64,000 bases of DNA from Trichostrongylus colubriformis (taxonomy: Eukaryota; Nematoda; Chromadorea; Rhabditida; Trichostrongylidae): assembly GCA_963978905.1 (NCBI GenBank), contig OZ022257.1, forward strand, positions 19,735,664 through 19,799,663, in the 5' to 3' direction. Of this stretch, positions 1 to 9,900 are shown in pieces (the stretch's first letter is position 1; every line of letters starts with the position of its first letter). The position numbers and the translations under genes were made by a program. The notes beneath the pieces were generated by a model. The model was not told the DNA's origin. It saw only the letters and a list, made by a program, of their open reading frames with translations, and did not search any database.

Positions 1-111
1 ACATCTCTCTGCCTCTTCCTACCCTTGAAAGATGGTTGTTTCGCTGTACTGTCATAGATCGCCATTGTCAGCGCACTACTTACTCAAATTCGCTATCTTT
101 TTACTTCAAGA

Positions 112-3100
112 ATGGTAGCACAATTGATAAGTGGAGTGGAAACCTCGAAACATCTTCTGTCCGATGTGGCTGAAAAAATCAAGCGTCAAAAGCAGGAAGA
201 TCCGTCTTTCGCCTCGGTTCTCGCTATCGTTCAGGTTTATTTTTCTATCCACAATCCTTCCTTTTTCTCAAGTATATTTATGAAATCAAATCATTTCAGG
301 TGGGAAATCGCCCTGATTCAAATGTTTATATTGGAGCTAAGATAAAAAAAGCAGCGGAAGTAGGAGCTGAAGGAAAACTTGTCAAACTTCCCGATACCAT
401 CACTCAAGAGGAGCTCGAGGCCGAAATCGATAAACTCAATAAGGACGATAACGTCGACGGAATTATTGTACAGGTGTGTGCGATCTGTAACATATCTGTT
501 TTCTTAATGCCCTCTACATTTAAGTGATCGCGCTGGATAATATGCCGCTTTCCCCGTTGTTCTGTTGAAGACACAGTGCTGTGTGAGTGGATGTTAGGTG
601 GGAGGGAAGAAGACCCTGAGGAACTGTCAAAATCTGAATGTTTGTAAAGCAGCAACATACTTTAGCATAGTAGGTCAAGGTGGAGGATCCATGTCACCAG
701 TTGCGATCGGCTGAACCAAGGTCAGCACGCTGACTCCTGTGCGACGGGTGCGACCATGTGTTCGACGATGCACGTATAACATGGGGAACTTGTGCAAATG
801 CGTAGAACGGAAACCTATCGTAATCCTACCCTTATCATCAGAGACATTAGTAACGTCTCTTTATGCTGAGCTTTACATTTCTGCTTCACGCTATGTCGAG
901 CGGTAAATTCCGTCCAGTCCAACTAAAGTTATTACAAGACATTGGCTTGGGAAGAATAGAATGCGATGATGTGTCTTCTTCGTTAGGCGCCCTAACTTTA
1001 TCGCATAGACTTCATAGTACAGTGCTCTGCATAATTGCCACCTATAATTTGTCCAAAAACTCTGTCCGCAGAGTAATTCAAAAAAGTCTCCAAGTGAAAG
1101 ATGTAACCAGTGTGGACGCGCATTCGCGCATCCATACCAAAATTTAGACAAGAAACATAGGAGATTCCTTTCTTAATTTGTTTCGAAAATGGCGCTCATG
1201 CCATTCTGCAAAATTATACAGCCACTAAACAGATTGACGCATTCGTCAACCGAGAAACAACGAAAAAGAGAAAAATGCTAATTTTGCGATCATTTGGTCC
1301 TCCATTGCTTCGAATAGCCACAATTTTGGTGATATAGGTCGATATAAGGATTTTCAGAATGTTTTTAGACCACATGCTGCCAGGCTTCGATGGCAACGTC
1401 TTTAAACTACCTGACACCTTCCAGTCGGTCGGAGGTCCATCCGGTGACGGCTTCACCATGATCGAGTGTTCCAGTTGACATGGGATGGTCCATTAACTTA
1501 CATAAATACAAGATTTTGGTGAAGATTTCGAGACGCATGACAGGAAAAGGGTACGGCGCACAAAGGCTCGATAATCGGATTATTCATCTTTTCGAGAACG
1601 AAACAAAAATTCGAATGATTATTGATTCCACACCCTGACACCTTCTTTCAAGTTCTTCTTGAAAACTTAAGTTTGTCCCTTGTGCGATAGCGCCGGTAGC
1701 CGTCGGGGACGTCATAGCCCAAACCTTTTTTCATCAGACGGAACAATCCGGAGAAAAAACCAAAGGGGAAAGGTGTAAAAACTTGAGGGAATTCTCGGAC
1801 AATTTGTTATGGTGTGGGATCAAGTAATCATTCGAATTTTTCTTTCGTTCTCGAAAGGATGAACCATCCGATTATCGAGCCTTCGTGCGCCGTACCCTTC
1901 TCCTGTCATGCGTCTCGAAATCTTGTTTTTATGTAAGTTAATGGACCATCCCATGTCAACTGGAACACTCGATCATGGTGAAGCCGTTACCGAACGGCTC
2001 CGATCTTTACATGATGGAATATTATCTGAGGTTTCACGGGGAAAAAAATTCAGACCAATTGGAAGGTGTCAGGGAGTTTAAAGACGTTGTCATCGAAGCG
2101 TGGCAGCATGTGGTCTAAAAACGTTCAGAAAATCTTTATATCGACCTATATCATCAAAATTTGTGGCTATTTGAAGCAATGGAGGACCAAATGATCGCAA
2201 AATTAGCATTTTTCTCTTTTTCGTTGTTTCTCGGTTGACGAATGCGTCAATCTGTTCAGTGGCTGTATAATTTTGCAGAATGGTATAAGCGCCATTTTCG
2301 AAACAAATTAAGAAAAGAATCTTCTATGTTTCTTGGCTAAAATTTGGTATGGATGCGCGAATGCGCGTCCACACTGGCTACATCTTTCACTTAGAAACTT
2401 TTTTTGAATCACTCTGCGAACAGAGCTTCTGGACAATTTATAGGTGGCTGTATAATTATGCAGAGCACTGTATTAAAAATGTCTTCATGGCTGCGACCTT
2501 CCACAATCGCATCTCAAAAAAAGACTAGTTAATGCCGGGTCTCTTAAGTGTTTGTATTTTTCATCCCTTCCCCTGAGAACGTATGTCATGTCCTATGGTA
2601 ATAATTCATTATCAAAGTCAAGGCGAATGAGTATCCTTCATTTTGCATATCTTTACGAATATTCTTGTGTGGACAATTCTGTTATGAACTCAGAAATCAC
2701 CGATCGATCATCAGCTATTTCTATTGCTGAATCAATGCTACATGAAACTTCTTTCTACTTTAGCTTCCACTTGATTGTAAAGAAGCTGTTGACGCTGATG
2801 CGGTTATTGACAAGATCCATCCTTTGAAGGTGAATCATAAAGTTTTTTCTTGTGCTGTTTATATGCGCGCATGAGGGTGCCCGTTCCTCGACGATTGCAT
2901 TAGGCCGCGTTCATACTTTGCGCACAGACGCCGGCGGTGTCAGCGACGGCGTCAAATCGCAGCAGTGCCGCCGGTGCGCACATATGAACGCGGTCTTAGG
3001 AGTAGGAAATTTTGGAAGACAGGAGGCACGATGACTGTAGAAGGGCGAGGGCAAGATACACGCTCCTGGTTGGCACTAGGAGCTCTTGCTTCCATCTGCG

Positions 3101-5533
3101 CTGCTCCGGACCCTCTGTTTGTGTGCTGTGACTTAAAAGCACATTCCAGGATTATTGGGATATCACATCTTCTGCCGTGGATGGATAGTTCGACCCAAGC
3201 CACGTGGGCTGTACCTTTACCGAGTCGTGGATGTCGGTTCTCGGAGCGTGCAGAGCCAAAGAATCTAGCGCAACAGCTCGGCCCCGCCCACCCCAGCCGG
3301 GGGTGTGCTGCAAGTGTTCCGGTGCCTAGTGAGGGGTCAGGTCCAGTGGTAGGCTTACTCCACGAGGCGATTGGTTTACTGCCAATTTCAAGATCTTGGC
3401 TAGTAGCTGGTCTACCTATGGCAAAGATTAGGTCGAAGGGTCAGGTCCAGTGGTAGGTTTACTCCACGAGGCGATTGGTTTACTGCCAATTTCAAGATCT
3501 TGGCTAGTAGCTGGTCTACCTATGGCAAAGATTAGGTCGAAGAGTAAAGGCAGACCCCCGGCTGGGGGGCGGGGCCGAGCTGTTGCGCTAAATTCTTTGG
3601 TTCTGCACGCTCCAGGAACTGGCACCCACGCCTCGGTAAAGGTACAGTCTACGTGGCTTGAGTCGGACTATCCGTCCACGGCAGGAGATGTGATATCACA
3701 ATAATCCTGGAATGTGCCTTTAAATACTGACTCTCGTGTAGCCAGCCCATTGAGAGTGAGTACCTCCACTGTAAGTGGTTCACCCGTTTTGCTCCCTCGC
3801 CATTTCAAGGATTAGATTCGAAGGGGTGAAGAAGTACAACCGCTCAAAAGCGCTCTGTAGAAAAGATAAAGCTGCTTCGAGCCTGTTATCGACACCTTAA
3901 AGTTGCGAATGCTCGTAAATTTCCGGCGTTTGACTGCTTTTGATCGTGACAGGCGTTTGATGCGCCAGCGATGCGTGTTCGTTCACATTCTGTAAGATGC
4001 TCTTCCTCTTGCATCGCGACAGCACCATGTCAGTATTAACATTTCATTTCCTGCAATTTAAGGAGGAGAGCGGTATCACGAAAACCTCTTTTGTGGAAGG
4101 CGCATTTTTGAAAAATATGTTTCTCCACGCAGAGCATAACCCTAGATGGAGAGTCTGTAGTATTGCAGCTATTCAGGGACGGAACTCTTCAGCGAGACAG
4201 ACACAGTAAGCGTGTCATTCCACCAGCAAATCCCGCCCATTTTTTACATAGCGTGAGGTGTACTCATGAGAATGTTATGGGAATGGATGTAGGTAGATTA
4301 ACCCGGAAATTTCAGAGAAACGATCGTTGAAAAGGCGCTGAAAGGGGCTCAAACTCATGGCCCTACCGTGGTGCATCATTGTGCTTCCGGACAGCTGTAG
4401 TGAGCGGGACAGCTGCCACCCCCTGAATTGGTCATTGCCCCGCCCACTATAATTGCCCTTCTCGTTACTTCAAGCAAGGTCTGTAAGCTTATCTGAAAGG
4501 GCGTGCATTCAGGATGTCGACGGACTGACGAGAGAAAATGCTGGAAGACTGATGCGTGGGGAACTGAGCCGTACCATTTTTCCTTGCACTCCGCACGGAT
4601 GTTTATATCTCGTTCAAAAAGCCACAGGTCAGTGGTTTCTCTACGTTTATTTGACTGTGGACGCCATAGTGCTCACATAGGGTGATCAATAGAAACTGCA
4701 GGATGAAGAGAAAAGGAATAGTTTATTGGACCCGGCAGGGTAACGTAGCTTAGTAACACGCTGATGGTTTGCACCACTGGTAACGGACATTATATTTTTC
4801 CTGTTTACCACACCTTTACATAATGCCATATCACATCACTTCTCCTCTCTTCAGGCGATAATAACTATGTTGTCGGCAAGAATGTTGTTGTACTGGGAAG
4901 GTCGAAAATCGTCGGTGCACCAGCAGCTGCTTTGTTTTTGTGGCATCACGGAACGGTCACCATATGCCATTCGAAAACGCGCAACATCAAGGAACATTGC
5001 TTGAAAGCGGATATTCTGGTGGTGGCAATTGGGAAGAAGCATTTTGTAAAAGGTACGTGATATAGTGGTCATTTCAAAAGTTTCTAGGCCTTGAGTAGGC
5101 TTTTCATTCCGGACCTATTAAATGGATATTACGTAAGATTTGCCGATGTGTGCTGGTACCATCAACTAACTATACCTTGGTTTGGGTTGGGGCTATGAAT
5201 TAGAGATGCTCATCAACGGTTTCAGGTGATTGGATCAAACCAGGTGCGGTTGTGATTGATTGTGGTATTAATGTTGAGGAGGCAACTGAACCGGGAAAGA
5301 AGAACAAGCTATTCGGAGATGTTGAATTTGAAGAAGCAAAGAAGGTAACATTCACTTTCATTTGACTATAAAGCTGCGTCCTCGCGTCAATTCGAAATCA
5401 TCCATTTCAGGTCGCCAGCTACATTACTCCTGTGCCAGGAGGTGTTGGTCCAATGACAGTTGCTATGCTTATAAGAAACACCTATGAACAAGCAGTTGCA
5501 AGAAGGATACACCAGAAAGCAGCTCTGAATTAA
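112..5533 (+). CDS. MTHFD: Methylenetetrahydrofolate dehydrogenase / methenyl-THF cyclohydrolase (FolD/MTHFD family), 7 exons
   Basis: Exons read from the sequence are 112-234, 300-473, 2764-2829, 4513-4627, 4855-5052, 5226-5344 and 5411-5533. All have GT/AG borders, the phases match, and they join into 305 aa. The family interconverts 5,10-methylene-THF, methenyl-THF and formyl-THF in one-carbon metabolism. Diagnostic stretches are [18 protein letters not shown] (about 42-59, with the family's Tyr and catalytic Lys at 51 and 55), IIVQLPL (96-102), [14 protein letters not shown] (121-134), [12 protein letters not shown] (171-182) and [14 protein letters not shown] near the C-terminus. The length matches a stand-alone dehydrogenase/cyclohydrolase domain; no formyl-THF synthetase domain follows. 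The start is the first in-frame ATG of exon 1, preceded by a T-rich stretch ending in AG that could be a trans-splice acceptor. Introns 2 (2290 b) and 3 (1683 b) are swollen by foldback elements; the others are under 230 b. C. elegans dao-3 is probably the counterpart (from memory). A mitochondrial targeting peptide is not evident, so cytosolic location is inferred. Confidence 0.94.
474..2763 (+). other. Intron 2 of the MTHFD gene, with a foldback insertion
   Basis: A GTGTGT donor follows exon 2 and a TTCTACTTTAG acceptor precedes the short 66-base exon 3. Most of the intron is the Tc1-like foldback at 1020-2470. I see no conserved coding in 474-1019 or 2471-2763; the open frames there are not protein-like. 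Confidence 0.85.
1020..2470. mobile_element. Foldback (long inverted repeat) Tc1-like element with TA target duplication
   Basis: The ends are CAGTGCTCTGCATAATT and its reverse complement, flanked on both sides by TA (1018-1019, 2471-2472). This is the Tc1/mariner signature, with Tc1-type CAGTG termini. The two arms (about 1020-1640 and 1820-2470) are near-complementary along their whole length, leaving a loop of roughly 180 bases. Both arms carry a frameshifted remnant resembling the C-terminus of Tc1-family transposases (an EAW motif followed by IRSNGGP), in opposite orientations. It therefore looks like two 3' ends of a Tc1-like element joined head to head, and it is non-autonomous. It lies in intron 2 of the folate gene. 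Confidence 0.8.
2903..2995. mobile_element. Short MITE with GGCCGCGTTCATA ends and TTA duplication (PIF/Harbinger-like)
   Basis: The left end GGCCGCGTTCATACTTTG and the right end TATGAACGCGGTC are inverted, and TTA flanks both sides (2900-2902 and 2996-2998). A 3-base TTA duplication with GG-starting termini is typical of PIF/Harbinger MITEs; the superfamily is inferred. The core is GC-rich and palindromic. A related copy sits at 6032-6117 and a truncated right end at about 20690-20771. It lies in intron 3 of the folate gene. Confidence 0.72.
3133..3723. mobile_element. TTAA-flanked foldback element with internal tandem duplication
   Basis: The left arm (about 3137-3312) is the inverse of the right arm (about 3555-3719). 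Both begin with GCACATTCCAGGATTATTG just inside a TTAA (3133-3136 and 3720-3723), suggesting a 4-base TTAA target duplication. The arms also share the ACAGCTCGGCCCCGCC block. The centre holds a near-perfect duplication, listed separately. No transposase is visible. The TTAA site recalls piggyBac-type elements, but the terminal bases do not match piggyBac, so no superfamily is assigned. Confidence 0.7.
3334..3541 (+). repeat. 104-base tandem duplication (2 copies)
   Basis: Units 3334-3437 and 3438-3541 both start GGGTCAGGTCCAGTGG and end in AGGTCGAA. I see one substitution between them (AGGCTTACT versus AGGTTTACT). The near-identity suggests a recent duplication inside the foldback element. 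Confidence 0.9.
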
Positions 5534-5682
5534 CAATTACATCCGGTTTCCTGTCGTATCATTTTTGTTTAGAATTCCATTGGAAAAAATTTATTTATGA
5601 CATATTTTGTAAGTAGGTCTTCCTATATGAGCTGTTGTATGGTAATTTCCTTTTGAGGCTTGGCCGAGATTGGATTTACCCT

Positions 5683-5688
5683 AATAAA
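5683..5688 (+). promoter_or_regulatory. Possible polyadenylation signal of the folate gene
   Basis: AATAAA lies 150 bases past the stop codon at 5533, in an AT-rich 3' region. No other canonical signal is closer. Confidence 0.45.
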
Positions 5689-5969
5689 TACATTGAGAGA
5701 TTAACCTTTTTCGAAAATAAACGATCCCGTGTGTGGAACCTGAACCGATTGTCAAAAAACCTGAACCTGTGGACTGTGGAACCTGAACCGATTGTCGATC
5801 ACCACTTGCTCTATTTAGAGAAATGGGCGAAGCTTCTCAGTTCAGAGGATGACTTAGGGAAAAGAAGAAAATGCTTTGCTGTCTGGATATATCATGTAAG
5901 TAATGCCACGTTTCTCGGAAACAACGTCATACTGGTTGTGCAGGCATGCAGATGATGGAAGCACTTACG

Positions 5970-6570
5970 TCTACAAATCGCGTTGCGGCGCCATTGGTGC
6001 GACCTGCCACAGTTGGTTGGATTTCCGCTTAGGCTGCGGTCATACTTTACGTGTCTACGTAAGGTGGCGCCGGCATCGGCGTCAACTGACGCAGACACGT
6101 GAAGTATGACCGCGGCTTTAGTATGCATTGGGCTGATACTATGAGGGAGCTTCAAAATTTGCAGGTTGGATGCTTCGTAAGTTCGCCTATGTTATCGTTG
6201 CTGTTACAGATGAAGCTGCAAACAACTCGCATTCGCCGCACCGCTCGTGCCGGCGGCCGCGCGATTGTTGGACGTAACGGTTCACATATCACATCTTGAG
6301 GCATGTTTACTGGCTTATTGTAGTCGCGCATCAAGTTAATAGATTGACGGAAAAACAGAAGTCTTAGTGGATGGGACATTTTCATTTTGGATTACATGAA
6401 GAGCAATAGAGTTAAATGACCGTAAACATTCGAAGGTGCAGCACGCAGTGCTGAATCGAATAGCCGGGTAGCTTATCTGCATGGGGCATGTACCGTCACG
6501 TCTGGAAATCGCGCGGCCGCCCGCGGCGGGTGCAAGTTGTTTGCAGTCTCGTCTGTTGGTCGTCTCCTGT
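5970..6570 (+). repeat. Dispersed repeat family R1, copy 1, with an inverted second arm
   Basis: The segment with CAGTTGGTTGGATTTCCGC, then TATGCATTGGGCTG, a run ending TGCAGGTTGG, and a CGGCGGCCGCGCG block at about 6250 matches the copies at 23190-23500 (+) and 51040-51380 (-). The block at 6503-6560 (GCGCGGCCGCCCGCGG then GTGCAAGTTGTTTGCAG) is the inverse of 6215-6265, so this copy has a foldback form. It is interrupted by the MITE at 6032-6117. It fills the gap between the two convergent genes; I see no gene in 5534-6919. Confidence 0.7.
6032..6117. mobile_element. GGCTGCGGTCATAC MITE inserted into repeat R1
   Basis: The left end GGCTGCGGTCATAC and the right end GTATGACCGCGGCT are inverted, with TTA on both flanks (6029-6031, 6118-6120). 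The interior is palindromic (ACGTGTC...GACACGT). The two other R1 copies lack this insert at the same place. Confidence 0.8.
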
Positions 6571-6919
6571 CCTCTAGTACCAAACACTTCGTTAATATAG
6601 CACAATGACGAACATCAAGGGTGCCGTGGGTTTCCCTTTTTATAACTCACTTAGCACCTCTGCTTTCATTATTGAGTCAATAAGCACACAAGGTTACCTA
6701 GAATGTACATCGGGGGAACTCCTCCTACCTATGAATTTTCTCTGTTTGCACTTCAAATTCCAGGTGCCTCAGTGCACAGTTACAATTACTATGATGATGT
6801 CAATTTCTACTCGTGAAAAAAAGAAAATAAATGCCGAATTATGACTTTAATCGAAGTTTTTCAAACAACTCATAATCGTTTTTGAATCATCAGTCTTTTT
6901 AGTTACTTCATTGTTGTGC

Positions 6920-9900
6920 TTATTCCGCTTGCTGGAATAGGGATAACAATGTTATAAATATCTCATAAATGTCCACAAAGAGCATCAATGCCGCGAATAC
7001 GTATTCCTCCGGGGATATCTCATATTTTCTTCCACCAACTATTAGCTGAAAAGGACTTTCGGATTCCGTATTTTCAGGTACTATCTCCAGCAAAAATGTA
7101 CATTCAAAACACGTAATACCTGAATATCTACAGCTAGATAAACCATAAATAGAACACACACGACCGCTGAGAAAATGATATGGAGCGCCTGCAGAAATAT
7201 GGAAAATTTTCCAAGTTAGAACTTTGCGTTTGGATAAATTTCTTCGACGTATTTTTCGGAGATGACACTGTGCATTTTATGGCTAAAAAGCTCTCCCCGG
7301 CAGGAGACTCTCACTTTCCCGTCGTGCCGATTACCTACCGTGCCGTGGTGTTGTACTAATTGAGCATGAAAGCTCGCTTGGTTCTACAGGTTATGCAGGT
7401 GCTATGTAGTAGGTGATAAGCTCAATCTCGGTTGGTGACATATACAGTAGCTGTCAAAATTATATGCGGTTTTGGACCTTAAGAATAATTTTGATCGACG
7501 TTTACAAAACTCGTTTTTTAGTAATCGAAGGTAACTGCTAATTCATGAAAAGGTATCTCAGCAGAGTAGGATGCAGTGTGAAGATCGAAAAATCATTTAC
7601 TGAGAGCTCTGAAAATAACCAAAACTTTCAAAATTCAATCAGCCGTAAAAAGTTTATGACTCAACAAAACGAGCCGTTGTGCAAAAAGTAGAACGGAATG
7701 AGGCTAAAACATTGCTACCGTCATTTGGAACACGACAGCACTTTACAGCACTGAAGCACGGTGTTGACCATTTTCAGTGTTATCAAATACATAATTTTTT
7801 CCAATTTTTTTCAGTTTTATTCCAATTTTTTCCTACACATTTAATTCCAAATTTCCAATTCCAATTTTTTTTTCCTACACATTGCATCCGCCTCGATTCA
7901 AAAACATTACCTCACTGAGTGACAGTTGCCTTCGAAACACAAAAAAAATTCAACGTCGGATAACAAGATGAGTCCTGCCACAACAGCTCTCAGCTTTCAC
8001 CTATGTTTAGTGATTTGTTTACCTTTCATCGTGCTTTTCCCGGCATTTACTCTCGTTGTTTCAATTGGAAATCAAATCAGCAGAGTCATCGAACTATCGT
8101 GGGAGAGTACGAAGATTAGCTCTATCGTCAGTAGAGCATCGGTATCCGGTTTGAGAATTCAGAAGTAATACTTTCGACGGTAATGGCGTCTGATAGCAAG
8201 ACTAGGCAAAAATTCTCAAGACAGTGCATCCAAACTGTTTCAGTTGACGCATAATGACGGGTTGCAAGTTACTACCGAGCGTTGAAAAGCTAAAATGTGC
8301 ATTTAGGAAGGTTCAGCTTAGAGAGTTTAAAAAATTTAGGAAAGATGTAGGGATTGGGCAAAACAGCTTCCTATCTCAGTCACTTTTTAGTTACTTACAA
8401 GGGACAGAAAAGAATATTCTTTAGCTCACAGTAAGTGGCCACTAAATGAGAGTTCAACGACTCGTTTTCACTAAAATCGCTGAAACTTTGCCCAGAGAGG
8501 TTATTAAGGGTGGGTGCTGATCACGAAAATGACATCCGTTTTCCCAAATAACCCCCTGAGCAAAGTTTCAGCGATTCTGGTGAGAACGAGTTGTTACACC
8601 GACATGGTGCATTGCGCCAAATTGGCGCGAATTTTTTACTCTACATGATTGACACGCCTAGGCCCTGTATTTTACAGACTTGTAGCTTACAACTGAGGTG
8701 GTTACTAACACGAGACTCATGTAAGCCATATGGGCGTAGGTTACAAAACAACTTTCGGTTACTACATCAGTGGTTTTTGCTGGAGCAAGTGCTCCCTCTG
8801 CTGTAAACTTGCAGCGCGCAAACCATCGCGAACTTCGGCGTGACTCAGCTCGAGTGTCCTGTCCTCCACCTGACGCATGTTACTACCCTTATCGTTCACC
8901 TCAATGTGTATAGTGGCGTTAGACGTTTTCCAACTCAGTTTAAATACTGTAAGGAAGGACAGTAGGGAGACACAGCTCTCATACGTGATTTCTCAAATTA
9001 ACTCACCTTGATGTACATAAATATACTTAGAATTGCTAGAACAACACCGAAAATGAACACTGCAATCGAAGCGGCAAAAATAATAAAGATGTAACTGGAA
9101 GAGCCGCACATTTAGTGAACTTGAACTTTGCCATTCTTATATTCCTAGCACAGAGAAACTTGATGGAAGCAATACCTCGTGATGTCGATACTTGTTTGAG
9201 TAGCAAATAGGATGATAGCAGTACAGCAAATAGTTGTAGTGATTACTGCCAGGAGTACGGCCTGAGGTGACGCCTTAGCGCAGAGCACCATGAGCATCAT
9301 CCCCGCAGCAATGGTCTGAAATTTGTTATTCATCGGGCCACCCTTACATTCTTCCCTAGTGAAAGGTTAATTGCCGGGTTACAGTTGTGTGGATCAGGTG
9401 CAGCATAAGATATCGTCGCAGAACGAAAGGTCTATTTCAGATTAGATGCAGAATAACAGAATGGTGTATGAGGAAAAATTCGAGCTAGGACTGACGCAGG
9501 GAAGTGTTAGGTGGTCAGAAAAGTTCCGACTGGTTTTTCGTATTCACAAGATAAAGTCGAATATGAAAACACGTCAGCAAGAATCAGCTTACACATTGTG
9601 CTCCTATGATAGGCAAAAAGTTGCTTTTTCTCAGTAAATGTTTTTCTTGAAATGTTTCAAGGTTTTTGAATCAGTAAGGAGATCTTAAAGTACTGCATCA
9701 ATGGCACTTTTTGGATGACTTCACTTCACGAGTTTTTGCTGAGTCGTCTCCCAACAAAGACAATCACAAATGTGAGCACTGCAAAGGGAGGGGGTAAAGT
9801 ACTGCATGGAACTTTTTCTCCCTGGTTTGAGAAATGCAGGAATGAGAATGAGTTTCTCGAATTTTTTACCCATTCGCAACCGCGCCTGTTTTCGAGAAAT

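Noticed and set aside
7926..8168. A small secreted or membrane protein on the plus strand
   Set aside because: A hydrophobic stretch alone is not enough. There is no conserved motif, and it lies within an intron on the opposite strand.
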